Origin: Phoronis australis
Taxonomy: Eukaryota > Phoronida > Phoronidae
NCBI GenBank assembly: GCA_002633005.1
Contig: NMRA01000317.1
Location: forward strand, 237,366 to 301,365
DNA length: 64,000 nt
Direction of reading: 5' to 3'
The notes below the pieces were generated by a model. It saw only the letters and a program-made list of their open reading frames with translations. It was not told the DNA's origin and searched no databases. A program made the translations under genes and the position numbers. Positions 32,401 to 44,851 of this stretch are shown in pieces (positions within the stretch are counted from its first letter, which is position 1; each line of letters begins with the position of its first letter).

Positions 32401-35400
32401 CTGAGAATAGATTGAATAGAGAAAAGAATAGTTCTCCACGGTAACTAAATCATTGAGCACGGTAATGCTTCATCGATTCAGAACAGAATATGGCTAAATA
32501 GAGAAATTTCATTTTATCAAATTCCTCAACAAAAAGAAAGAGGAAGAAGTTTAACTTCATAGTTAGAAGAAGTTTAACTTCATAGTTAGAAGACGTTAGT
32601 ATTGTACATTTGCTATTAACCATTACATTTAGTTTAGCTGTTACGAACTGCAGTAAGTAAGTGAACCTTTGAAAAATGAAGACATTTCCAACAATTACTT
32701 GCGTCTGAATTTGAAAAAAAATTAACTACGCCATACATTTCTCAGAAAGTTAGCGCCATCTCTCCTGGAGATGCCAACAGCCAATAACACCAAGAGGGTG
32801 GGTGAGACCCACAGTACTCACATAGAGCCCCGGGGGCGGGTAGCGTTCATTACCCCCAGCTTTACACCACACGTTGCACAATGCCTGGCCGGCTTGTTGC
32901 ACCAGACCATCTATCAGCAGAATATCATCACTGTCTATAGAGCTGAAATGAGAAAACAGCATGTCAAATCTCAATCAGAGACAACGACTTAGAATCGAGT
33001 CATTAACCACCCTGTTGAACACTGTTGAACAATAATGACAGGAAAGCGACCTTTTGATTTTGTTTTTACTAAAAATACAAATCCTCAATTAACCTAGAAA
33101 CATATTGATTGTTGTACAAACACGAATACACGAGGAAATATATTTTTTAGCAAATAAACAACACCAAAACATTCACTGGTTTTCTTATACAAGACTATGT
33201 AAACGTATATCATAAGAAAACAGCGTACCTGTGTAATTTCTTGATTTCTTGCCGTCTGCTACTGTAAGACTTCGATAGTGACTGGATTGGGAAACTGAAC
33301 TTGGAGTTAGACCTCTGGGATTCTGCAAGTGATCACAGGAAGAAACATCAACCAACTTAATGTTATGATAAATAGGACAGAAAAACACAAACACAAACAT
33401 CTATAAATCTCTCTACAACTATCAGTAATATATATTGTGTGCAAACATTTCACACTGGACAGTAACTGAGAGTGCTGAATCACTGGTTTAAGTCCAGTCA
33501 AAAATAGCAGAGGGAAGGAATGTCATTTTTTAATTTCCAGCGCAGTCAAGCCGAATGTCAAACAGAGACGGACCATACCTGGGTACTCAGGTAGGAGTCC
33601 AGTAGACAGGAACCAGAGAACGAGTTGAAAGTGTTGACAGATGAGAGTGACTACGCTCAGCTTAGTCTCCAGGTCTTGAAGGCCTGCAATGAAGGACACA
33701 ACTACATGATACAATGTGACTATGTTTAGTAATGCTCTCACTTTAGCACTGGCGAAGCTGTCTTCAAAATCAAATGTCAAAGAAATAATAAAAACATTAA
33801 ACAATGCACAAATTATTCAAAATGATACATGTCAAGACCAGATAAATTTAGACATGCAAAAACTTCAAAATCAACTAAAAATACGCATTAAAAACACCAA
33901 GCTTTCGAGCCTTAATGGGTGTGGCTCTTCGTTGTTAAGCTGTACTCATTACAAATTATTCAAACACTTGTGTACAAATACACTTGTGTACTAATATCAT
34001 GAACTTCCTTTCCCAATGTCAAAGAAACAATACTCATGGACAAGAACTTACCCTGGTCTGTAGTAGGCGTAGAGTGGTTACTGAGGCACTGAATAACAGA
34101 CGTGAGTCGACACAATTGTAGGTGATTGTTCTGTAGCTGCTGTAGTGTCTGACTGTCTGGCTGCAGACCACTCCAGTCATACAGTGGCGTGCCTAATAAA
34201 GGTAGGAGAACACTGACGTAAATGTGCAGAAACAGCAAGATCAGAGGGATGCTTTTTTAAATTATGTAAGGTCAGGGGACAAGATGGTTCCACCCATTCA
34301 ATTGCAAACCCACTGCTGTTTTTCTACAAAAACATTGCAAATATGACAAAATTAACCATTCTCGATATTCACACGAAACAACCACTTAGTTGGTGGACAA
34401 ATGATCTTTCATAAAACATACCTTAGAAGTGACTACCTGTAGAAAATCTGTGGTGCAAATGTTCCATATGGCAATACATAAACTAGCGCAGTGTCCAAGA
34501 AGCTAGTTTTGTATTCAAACCACTTGCCGCTATATAACTCAGTGATTTCTGACTTTACAAAAAAAACACCAGGTTGTTATTTCATGAGACTAAGCTCGGC
34601 GCACAACATGACCCGCCGTAACAAGTCAACTCGTAGAGTTTGGTTTCACGCAATAACGAACTGATAAGTTCTTTTGAAGTCCTGATATTACCTTCAACTT
34701 GACCAAGGGACAATTTGAGACCAATTTCGTAACAGCAAGTGGCTTAACTTTGTTTGGTTTGTATTATAGCTGAATTAAGTATTCTAAACTTAAGACAACA
34801 AAGTTCAGTAACACACTACTCTCTAAATTAACATTCACACTATGTAGAAGCACTTTAAGCAAGACACCAAAGAGACAGTGGTGGTTTAAAAGAAAAGCCT
34901 GAAGACATAATGAAGACATACACAGCTTATTGCAGTGTTCCTTGATCTGAGCTACACGTGACCACGCCCAGTCCAGCAGAGTGCGCAGAGTACAGCCAAC
35001 ATGAACAAACTCTGCAATGAGAAAAAGATGATCAATTTTGAGTGTCTGCCTGCGCAAACGTTTGATGAAAAAGCAAATACCAAAAAACTTTGCCAGTTAA
35101 TTAAAATTTGATTGTTATTTGAAATTCACAAACACTTTTCAGGCCATGGCATGAATTTTCAATATAAGTGGCGCTCAAGAAAGTGTTTCTTTTTATTATC
35201 ACCTGATGCACCACTTAATCACTTAATTATTAAGGTATGCCTAAGTCAATGACGCATCTGTAAATTTAAGCAGTACTTCCTCACAACCTGTATTATGTGA
35301 ACAGGAAACCAAGAAATACAACAACTAAGCCTCAGAGGTTGGATGTAACTACTAACATTTGAAGCAGACAAATTTTAGAAGTGCTGGCCAGCCCATTGGC

Positions 35401-36587
35401 TTTCTGAACGGGGATGTTTTACGTGGCAAAGGAAACACGTCCTGTCACGTCAATAGGATACCAAACCCAGTTTTGGCCTGTTAAGATACTAAAAATGACG
35501 TTCCCACCCTGTTCTCTGAAACCACCAACAACCCTCAAAAGTTTGATGGAAAATTGGAAAACTAATACGCTTTTAGCAAATTGCACAACTGTGGGAAAAA
35601 ACACCCACCAAGGACCATTATGTCCAATCTGTGACATAGGGAGTATGAGTTTTTACTTGATTTCTGCCTTTAACTTGGAAGATTGACGCCAATGATGCAT
35701 TAGCAGGGGACAGAACGAGGATTGGTTGAAATCATCAAAACAGAGTTTAGTATCCTTTTAAGAAAAATTGCGAAGCTGGTCTTATGGGGTAAAAGACCCA
35801 ATTCTGACTTAAGTTTCTGGTGGAAAGAGCAACTTTTTAAACAATACCAGTATCAGTGAACTGCTGGCAGCAGTGTGTGATGAAGTCTAGTAATCCATAC
35901 TCCAGGGCCACACAGAGAATGACTTCGCGCTGTTGATGCTGAAGAATATGTATAAATAAACAATAATACACTTCATTGAAGATTGTAATAAAGCAGAAAC
36001 CACAATAATACGTGTCACAGACTTGGAAAACCTGAGTGGAGGGCTAACAATGCAAGACTCACAACGTGTCACAAAAACATGGTTGCAATACGTTACCAGG
36101 TCGTACACCTGCTTTTTATACATAGTCATTGATAAAATAATATACACTTTTGTTATGATAACTGATATTAATAGTAATGCAGATACCAGTGACATGTGCT
36201 CAAACTTTTTATTCCTGTATTGAGAAAATAGAATTAAGATCAATGAACAACTACATTTCAACTACCTGCTTGTTCAAATTCAGTTTTTGGTGAAGTAGAG
36301 AAAACTACATACTTTAGAAGTCGATCTTGTTCCGGATGAGGAATTATTTGTTTTTAGTCTATGATATATTTATCAAGCCCATCCCTCTCAAGATACCTGT
36401 GTAAGCGATGCTGTGGCCAATTGATCCATCGACCTGGGCAAGAGTCCAGCATAGACAGCCATATTAAATATATCCTGAGGGTTCATGAGCACAACGGGGC
36501 CATGCAGACTCATGTCGCTCAACACCTGCCTCTGGAGTCCCAGGTATTTAGAGTGGACCACACCCGTTTCAGACAAGCAGCATGTAT
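29428..36587 (-). CDS. AHCTF1: AHCTF1/ELYS, central alpha-helical domain
   Basis: Exons in transcript order: 36587-36397, 35938-35848, 35011-34922, 34192-34052, 33683-33579, 33322-33229, 32942-32822, 32275-32171, 31813-31712, 31507-31317, one unresolved, 31040-31010 (31 nt), 30238-30057 and 29578-29428. Diagnostic segments are LICQHFQLVLWFLSTGLLPE, YSSRRQEIKKL, LLIDGLVQQ, LVQGFWLLDHKDFE, LLQLPMNELEEKYFINYLQ, EILVMHYLQRARYV and VRTRERSTARSAIVD. All match the helical ELYS domain used for Nup107-160 complex (Y-complex) recruitment. Phases join through the list except from 31317 (phase 2 out) to 31040 (phase 0 in). About 18 residues expected from the family are missing there, and no candidate in 31041-31316 fits both phases. 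Confidence 0.87.
29870..30160 (-). repeat. AHCTF1: 102-bp tandem triplication across the end of an ELYS exon
   Basis: The block encoding KEILVMHYLQRA.YVDA.RCN and EQLKGHLV, plus its GTGAGTATTGG donor, recurs at 102-bp spacing (GCATGACAAG marker at 29923, 30023 and 30125 on the plus strand, within 2 bp). The unit is 34 codons, so copies 1 and 2 read in frame with each other. The third copy lacks 6 nt, and its frame meets TAG just before a good GTAAGT. Using the first donor (30057/30056) gives the family-like protein and leaves the other copies intronic. Confidence 0.85.
34517..34747. mobile_element. MITE of the TTAGACC family, copy in an ELYS intron
   Basis: The ends are inverted: AAACCACTTGCCG at the left, and TTAAGCCACTTGCTGTTACG on the other strand at the right. 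The latter is followed by AAATTGGTCTCAAATTG, shared with the copies at 54333 and 57331. An inner GCAATAACGAACT is also shared. Confidence 0.55.
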
Positions 36588-37099
36588 CTGTAAAAAGAAG
36601 TTAAAGGCTGAGTGTTGCAATTCAACAAGTGAATTATTATAGGCCCACGGCTGCTTAAAACTGCATTGACTTAGAACTCTGAAAGAGTTTCCTTTGTTAA
36701 AAGACATCCTTGTATGTATCTGCATTTCTCATTAGCAAATTTCGAAAGTTCATAGAACAGTTCAGTCTTTCCACGCTGACAGTTCTGGTAGTCACCAACC
36801 AGAAATTCAAAATAATACCAACAGTTCAGTGACACATTTTGTACAGTTACAAAAGCCCATCATTTTGGACTGAACTGCTTCCAATTGCAGTTCAATTCAG
36901 GATGTTTTTAACAATACTGCTTCACTGTAACGTACATTGTTTAGATCATATGGTACTAAAGTATTCCAATGGACCTAGAAATCCAACTCAAAATGCAAGG
37001 TAACCTCAGACCTATAACCGCATTGTCCACTAAACTCACACAACATACAACCCAATGATCCTGAATTAACAAGACATGAACTCAATCACAGGTTCTTAC

Positions 37100-40000
37100 T
37101 GAATGATAGTGACGATGGGAAGGCATGCAGCTCGGGTGGAGGAACTGAGCTTGAGCTGAACTTGGTGACTGTCTCAGGTCCAATGGAGAGGGAAAGGAGG
37201 CAGTCGGGGGCGCATGCCTCCATGACACCGGACAGGGTGTAGAATGAGAAGAATGAACATGGCTCATGGCCACTGTTGAAGAACCTGCACACAGATGAAG
37301 ACACGGTTAAGATCTCTAGGGAATGCACAACAAAGTCATGTACTTTGGGATAATACAATATTGCTAAATGAGACTGTTTACGAGTTTAAAAGAAGTTTGG
37401 CTATATTTATAGTTAAAGAGCAGTTATGAGTTACCACCAATAACTGGTTCCCATCCTAAAAGCTCGCAGTTTTGCTATATTGGATGTGTATAAAAACCCT
37501 GCTTTGGGGGATGAAGTTTATAGGAAATTGTACAATGGAGAATTGTCACACAGATTAGATTGGTCAGCAATACAGTAATAATCAAAGGAATTAAATCTGT
37601 TCAACTGGACTATGGTATTTACGGATTAAATGCCTTAATAGACACGGAAGTGGCAGGTTTGCTCAGTCCACTGCTTGGAATGCCACTATAGATCACAGTG
37701 GGAAGCTGCATCAAGTGTCCAGTCATTTCCACCATTCCTCAGGAAGGAAACCAGATGCTGCGGAGGGCTTAAGGATTTTAGAAAGTAACACAGTCCAGCT
37801 CAACAGGTTTAATGTCTTTCATTATGAAGCAACACAGTACCTGAGTGAGCCTGGCATTTGTGCATGATACCACCGATTGATATCAAACAACGCCAAGTGG
37901 CATGTTGTTCGGGCCTGGGGGTCATCTGCCACTGCCTCCCAGGTGAAGGCACACAAACCCAGGTCAGGACCATGGAAGCCTGAAAAACAGAGAGAAGAAA
38001 GTAGGCGTGGGCTATAAACAGTACAGCGAAATATACACCATACAGTAAACACGAGAACGACCATGGAACGCTATGTGACTGAGAGCATTCATTAAACATT
38101 GTGGAAACCATCTTGGTGTACATTCTTTGACGTGCTTGGCTGGTCGAATTTGTTGGCTTACAATGTTCAAAACAAACAAGTCCCAGGTAAAATGAGTTGG
38201 TTTAAACCGGTTTAGCTACAGTTTACAATAATTACAACACGTTTGTTTTAACGCAGTTCAGGTAAACAATATAACATAAATAGCAAGAGAAGTTACATAC
38301 GCGACTACAACCTGTTCAAACAAATGTAATATTGGCACTGGTTCACAATTGACCTATCGCCACGACTTTGAGCGACGGCTTAACTGACCATTTAGAACTC
38401 ATCATTCTTGACACACCAAGCTGCCATTTTATCCGACAAACAACCCATTGCCGAGTAAAACTTATTGTTTGTTAGTTGACATTACGCAAGGGGGCGGAGC
38501 TTACGATAGGTCAATTACCCAGCTGTATTTGAAAGGACAATAAGGTTTACTATAATTGTACAAGTGAGCACTCTTGTTGTGTCACCATTTACCTTCATCA
38601 AAAGAGTCTTCATTTGACAGCCTTTGGGAATGACTGCTGAAGGGGTCTTCAATAGTGAAGCAGGACAACACACGGCTGCAAGCTGTGCCTGGACTGTTGG
38701 TCAGCATGTGGTCAAACCGTTGACCAATGGACATCATGTCCTGAAACAGAGGAGTGTACTCATAAATGGACATGTAGTTAAAGCCCTTTTCCATAAAAAT
38801 GATCCTGTGACATCAGTAAGCTGTAGCAGTTGCACTTGATCACATAATAAAACACACCTGTGGTCACTTCACAACAACTCTCTTGCACAAAATTTTTAAA
38901 AAGTTATACGTAAATCACATCTATGGCAAATATTGAAAGCGACTCATTCCTTTAATGACGCAACAACCTTGTGTAGGAAAGATCTGGAATGCAACAGCTG
39001 TACTATTCACATATACAACTAAAAGTGTAACAGATATTGTACCTACCTCATAATAGACCCCGAACTCTTCCGTCCATGATTTCCTATTGTATACCATTTG
39101 ATAAAGCTGTATAGTGGAAATCCATTCATCCCTACAAGAGACACTGTGGCAATAAGCATAGGGAATAATCAAGTTGACAACAAAACCACTGTCATATGTC
39201 ACACATAGCTGAACAGACCAAATGTGACCCACCACGACAAAATGAGTCTTAAGTCGGAAACTCTATTTGCTGACAAGACTGCAAACAGTCGCTATCGGTT
39301 AAAATTAGGTCAAATTTTTTTATTGCAGATTATGATTATTTATTCATTCTACTTCACAAAACAATACTTTAANAGGTAAGATTAACCGCCCAGGGCGGTT
39401 GCCTGTCGTAATAAGCGCCCATGTTCAGTTAACCGCCCCTCCCCCCCGATTTCTTGAAATTTCACGTTTAAGCGCCCATGTCTGGTTAACCGCCCACCCC
39501 CGATTTTTTGGGTTCGCCAATTTAACCGCCCAGGGCGTTAACCCGAACGATTACAATACATAAATTACATCTATGGCAAATGTTGAAAGCGACTTATTCC
39601 TTTAATGATGCAACAACCTTGTGTAGGAAAGATCTGGAATGCAACAGCAGTACTATTCACATATACAACTAAAAGTATAACAGATATTGTAGCTACCTCA
39701 TAATAGACCCCGAACTCTTCCGTCCATGACTTCCTATTGTATACCATTTGATAAAGCTGTATAGTGGAAATCCATTCATCCCTACAAGAGACACTGTGGC
39801 GATAAGCATAGGGAATAATCAAGTTGACAACAAAACCACTGTCATATGTCACACATAGCTGAACAGACCAAATAGACGTCATGTAAATAGTGCAATCCTC
39901 TCAGTGGTGGAGCCAAAGCATGCCTGGTGCGTTGCAAAAGGCATTAGATCACCTGCTACTATATAAAAATACTTATTAGATATGCCTGCTAATACCCATT

Positions 40001-43000
40001 CTTTGAATGTCTAAAACACGGTACAGTCATTTTTGGCTTGGGCGACATCGCATTTCAAGCACCTCTGGATGGTTACACATATGTATAACAGTTACCACTC
40101 GACGGTAAGACCACACAACAATGAAAGCAATGTTCTTGCGTTTTGCTGCACCTCTACCAACACACAACTTACAAAGGGTCCGAGGGGAGTGGGCCCCGGG
40201 CTACCCACAAGTAGCAGAAACTCCTGGGGTCATTTTCGGGCTCCTGATACGCCATGTGAGTAACTGGGGCCATGTCCGGGTCGCATCGACTGCTGTAGCT
40301 AGAAACACATAACACACTTGATGAACAACCAAAAAATTGAATTACACCTCTGGTGTTCAACTCTCTACGCTACCTTGATCTGTAATACATGCAACATAAC
40401 ACAGAATACACAAAAGATAATAAAACGGAAAATGTCACAACTAAACTGCGATAGCGCAATACGTCCAATTGTTTTGATTAGATTGTTTTAATGCAAAATT
40501 ATTTGAAACTTTTTATCATTTGTGAACATACATTCGACAAACATGTGATTACCTGTGGTATGAGCCCCTCACAAATACAAAACCAGCAAAATGTTTTGTA
40601 TTTCATAAATTACAATTCTGTCCAACAAACACACTGGCCGCAGCTAACACCTCAAATACATACTCTATAGCGGGTGCTGAAAGCCTCCAGAGCTGAAAAC
40701 AGCCAAAGTTGAAGCCGACGGCCAGAGTACCAGCTTGTTTAACATACTTCAGACACGTAATGGACACATCATCTGGAACACAAACAGAAATTTAAACGAC
40801 TTGTAATTATCGGATCACGTGATGTAACCATGTTCACTTTAATGAAGTACCTCATATATCAGGGCTTGGAATGACCAAGGACAAAAAACGCGGAAACTTT
40901 GAAACTTTTACGGCCCAAATCATGCGCGCTACCCAGCCTTGAAATGGTCGATGTGAACCTTTCCCCGACAAAAATCGGGAGAACTAAAAAAAAAAAAAAA
41001 ACGTTACCACCATCAGTAGCATGCGTCTGCTACCTTTTAGCTTGCCCGTCCGCTCCCAACCCACACATTTCTGGCAGCAGAGCCGTAGTATTTGTTGTCG
41101 CGGTTTACAATATCACGAGACGCCACTGAAAATTCCACCACGCTATCCCAGATGCCCCGCCAATGTTGACAATTTACGTTCCTCCGAAACATAAAGAGCA
41201 ACTTCCGCTTTTCGAGATGAACGCCGTCTGCAACGCCGTGGTAAGAAAGGAATTTGCCGCGGAAATTTTATATCAAATCTGATTTTTTTTACATGGAAAT
41301 ATTATAAAATACGCGGACAGAACATTTGAAAAAAGCGGAAATCCGCGTTTCCGCGGAAAATTCCAAGCCCTGATATATGTAAACAATTTTGTTCAGAATA
41401 ATTTCAATATCAATATGATTCGAATTAAGCCAACACACAATTCTAATCGACATTACAAACAGCACAAGTTAACTGACATTCAAGATTAAGCAAGACCACC
41501 AGCCCATTTGATGCTGGGTTGCTCCCTGATTTTTCCTCAGGCAGACCAGGGACCAATATTAGTGAAGAGGTGCTGTCATGGAAACTTGGTAAGACTCTGC
41601 CAAGGTTCTACTGAACAAATAGTTCAAGACAGGAAATCCAACTTGCAATCTCTTGGTTGAGAGGTAAGAACTTCCCAACTCGGACACTAACCTTCATTAT
41701 TATGGCACAGAGAGACCTTCCTGTGTATCGTGCCGTTGAACCCAAAACCGACACAGGTTTTCCACAACTAACGCATAGAATAAGAACAACAAGGGCAAAC
41801 AGTGAAGTATTAGCAGAATGGCTTACCAACATCAAAACTTTTTATCACAGAGTTGTCAGGTTTACGGTACAGAAAGGTGCCTCTTCGGTGACAGTCATCT
41901 GTGAAACAAATTATGAACCAATGAGTGAACATGCCACAAAGCAAATAAACACAACACTGCCCAGAGGAGACAGTGTGGCTCTATGGAGGATGCAGTGTGG
42001 CCCAGAGGAGACAGCCTGGTCCAGTGGGGATAAGTGTTCGCTTCCGTTACATAGTACTGAAGAGGGTCTATTGATATATATTACTCATTAATAATGCAAT
42101 CTCGTAAGTGCATACAAACTTAAAAATTCTAAGTCCAAAGTATGAAAAACTACCGTATTCCTACACCTGATAAACATTTGAAACCACTCAACTTACCATC
42201 AAATTGAAAACAAAGGTGTTCGCCTCTTCTCAGCGCTTCATCTCTCTTGCGCAGGACATCTTGCGTTAAAGGATTAATGAAGCAAAGGCGAGTGGGCGTT
42301 GTCTCGTCAGATGTCAGATGGTCACCGTCTAAACATGCATCTGGAAATGGAACAGTCAATATCTCGTTCACAGATCTTTTCCATGTTGTGGTCTCCCCAA
42401 CACTTCACCAGAGCTTAACTGAACTGAATCTTGAGATGTTGAATATAAAACACATCTTAGTTTTCATGTTAGCTGCTCTTATCCAGATCCTGATTACCTA
42501 AACCTAAACTGACATAGTATGTGTGTTATGTTGTTGCTTTCCAACTCACTGAGCAAACACTAGGACTGGCTGAACTCAGACTGTGATGATCCCGGGTGAA
42601 ATGTACTGCAGAAACAACACAGTTATGCCCACTACTCAATTTCACGCACACTGCACACTATATAAGGGCCAGGGGAGCACTGATTGACACTAAAATGTCT
42701 CTACCACAAGACGGGTTTGTATTTTTTAAACACTAACTTTGCAAAGGTGACTTTCCTCTTAAACAAAATTGCTGATAAAAAAGACAAGATTAAAAACCAA
42801 TACACAATGATTCGATTGCAATGCAAAGTTCATACATATTACAACAGTTCATTGACAGTCACAGGCAGAAAGAATCCATATCTCCGCAATCAAGTAAGTG
42901 TATTTTGGCTATCGTGAAAGAAAAAGACTTTTAACTATATCGACTGCGTGAGCAAAATTACCTGAACAAATTGGTTGTTAACGTACTTTAGGCAAGGCCC

Positions 43001-44128
43001 TAGATACAAATAAAAGTATATATGCAGACAGTACCTATGATGTAGATGCGGCCTCCCTGAGTACCCACAGCTATTATACCACAGAACCGTCTCAAGTGAT
43101 CACACATGGTGTGAACGGGGGCATGGTATGACATCACGCTGTGGATGGTCTCCAAGGCAGTAATCTGAAACAAAAAGAGCACTTGAGCAGTTGAAAGCTA
43201 AAATTAGTCGATATAGGGATAAATCAATTTGTTGATCGGATCTGTTTAAAACTACCGAATATTAATTTTCATTCAATATCCAATTTGAATAATTTAAACA
43301 TCGCAATAATTATTAACACGTTCATGTTGTACTGTTAATGAGCTATGAGATATACTTATTGTATTTGCCCCATTCTCATTCACTGTTCTATGTGCTAGAA
43401 CACCTTCCATCATATTTAACCATGTATACGTAACACGTCCACAGAAACTTATCCATACTAAACATTACCACTAACACCATACATTGTGCAAGAATCACCT
43501 TCTGTGCCTGTGAAACTTCTATGGCTTGGATCACCTTGGATGAACACACGTCGAAAACACACAGGAGCCCGGCACACGAGGCTAGTTCAACAGCCACGAC
43601 CAGCCGGACACTGTTCTCGTACTTGAACTGACACACACAGGTGATTGTGGCTGTCTCGTCGTTCACAGCCACACCAAAGTTCCAGGCGGCTATACGCTCC
43701 CCAGTGGTTGTATTGACCACCTCCAGGGCACCCCCTCGGGCCAGCCAGCCAATACGACAACCTGTGTAAGATCAAAGAGAACATTACTGATCTAGGGTCT
43801 GACATACAATCTGTAACAGTGGACTATCCACAAACTCTAATCCATTGGTTCTTTACCTATTTCGAACCTGCTTTAAATATTCAAGTGATATCTAGCAGAA
43901 GCAAATAAAGTCTCTTTTCAAGTACTACACAGTCATGCCATCTAGTGGCTGTAATGTTAAGCGTTAAATCTAATTGATAAAATTCCCAATTCCTCTACCT
44001 TCACAGACACCACCAAGTATGTTGTTCTCATTTTCGCCACCAATTCGCCTCTCCAGGCAATCCACCGATGCTGATGAATATGATATCAAGCGTGAGGTAG
44101 CACTAGCAGGTATTTCATGGGGCTTCAT
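37100..44128 (-). CDS. AHCTF1: AHCTF1/ELYS, N-terminal beta-propeller
   Basis: ELYS (MEL-28) binds chromatin after mitosis and recruits the Nup107-160 complex to start nuclear pores. Exons: 44128-43999, 43761-43499, 43164-43035, 42340-42197, 40772-40664, 40298-40173, 39781-39697 (near-identical alternative 39131-39047), 38785-38593, 37979-37841 and 37284-37100. The ATG at 44128 (MKPHEIPASATSRL...) puts 55 residues before LEVVNTTTGER, as in vertebrates (53), which supports it as the true start. Other marks are RRGEHLCFQFDG, YQEPENDPRSFCYLWVA and LALFDINRWYHAQMPGSLR, all typical of the seven-bladed ELYS propeller. All phases agree when one of the two 85-nt exon copies is used. A 5' UTR exon probably lies farther upstream, towards 47 kb. 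Confidence 0.9.
38349..38514. mobile_element. 166-bp MITE, TIR TTGACCTATCG, copy 1
   Basis: Starts TTGACCTATCGC and ends CGATAGGTCAA. The inside (AAACTTATTGTTTG, GGCGGAGCTTACG, TCATTCTTGACACACC) is shared in reverse orientation with the copy at 56467-56640. It lies in the ELYS intron between the exons at 38593 and 37979. Confidence 0.8.
38908..39222 (-). repeat. AHCTF1: Duplicated segment with ELYS exon, copy 1
   Basis: About 315 bp repeated at 39559-39873 with roughly 96% identity by eye. Contains the exon 39131-39047 with its TCTTGTAG acceptor and a GTAGGT donor. The exon encodes DEWISTIQLYQMVYNRKSWT and then EEFGVYYE, identical in both copies. Confidence 0.9.
39383..39545. repeat. Short palindrome-rich insert between the duplicated ELYS exons
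   Basis: TTAACCGCCCAGGGCGGTT at the left and TTTAACCGCCCAGGGCGTTA at the right, with two TAAGCGCCCATGT and one TTAACCGCCCC block between. C-rich and self-complementary. It resembles the GCCCATGGGCG ends of the element at 2554-4311. A single undetermined base (N) at 39373 lies next to it. Confidence 0.6.
39559..39873 (-). repeat. AHCTF1: Duplicated segment with ELYS exon, copy 2
   Basis: Same segment, 650 bp upstream in transcript order, with the exon at 39781-39697. Its donor is GAG/GTAGCT where the other copy has GAG/GTAGGT. Both keep the acceptor and an open frame. The exon is 85 nt (phase 2 to 0), so including both copies shifts the frame. Confidence 0.9.
40860..41372. mobile_element. hAT-like non-autonomous DNA transposon in an ELYS intron
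   Basis: 513 bp beginning CAGGGCTTGGAAT and ending ATTCCAAGCCCTG, a perfect 13-bp TIR of the CAGGG type common in hAT elements. ATATAT flanks both sides (40854-40859 and 41373-41378). Subterminal CGCGGAAA repeats occur near both ends. No transposase frame is present. Confidence 0.75.
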
Positions 44129-44350
44129 TACTGAAATTATAATCACAGTCTATAACATAATGTACATATTTTTGTGCTAGGCTGTTACCTAGACCATAGT
44201 TTCCTTTTCACGTAATAATCTTCAATACAATATTGGGGAGGAACTATGTTTCACAGTAACATAGTTCGTTTTCTTCAACAGTTCAAGCACTCATTGGCAC
44301 ACAAATGTAATGCTGCATATAAACTCCAATCTATTTAACCAGTCTGTAAC

Positions 44351-44851
44351 AGGCCTTTATGCAACCTAGGTCCTGGGCGTCCAAATGGACGGCGTCCAAA
44401 TGGACGCCCTAGCACTAATTTGGACGCCATGGCAAGGATGCCCAATGCATCATTTGGACGACCACTGTCAATAGGAACCTCTCAAGTTTGGAGTCACACA
44501 TTGTAATGAATACTAGGAAGCCTCTGAATGCTCACAGTGGGGGCTCTTTTTTCAAAGCAGGAAGAAATATACAATGTGTACAAAGCATATGCATTGTTGC
44601 TATTTTGACACTTGATTGACAGCATTGTAAAAGTCTTGGTCTACAGTTTTTTTAGTAAAAATGCTCACCATAGAAGGCTGTTTTATAAACTTAGATGTAA
44701 AAACCTTGATCTATGCATTTTTTTGTAAAAAAATCTGTGTGTTTTAGGGTATTGCTGGGGGTGGGGGGTTACGCGTCGGAATCATTGACGCCCTGGAATA
44801 GTGGGAACCCCATTTTGGACACCCTATTTTCAAAATCCTGGATAAAGGCCT
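44351..44851. mobile_element. 501-bp TIR element with 10-bp target duplication
   Basis: Begins AGGCCTTTAT and ends ATAAAGGCCT. Inverted similarity continues inward (CCAAATGG against CCATTTTGG). It is flanked on both sides by AGTCTGTAAC (44341-44350 and 44852-44861). The left end contains tandem palindromic GGCGTCCAAATGGACG blocks. It lies just upstream of the ELYS start codon. A duplication of 9-11 bp is characteristic of Mutator-like elements, but no transposase is present. Confidence 0.75.
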
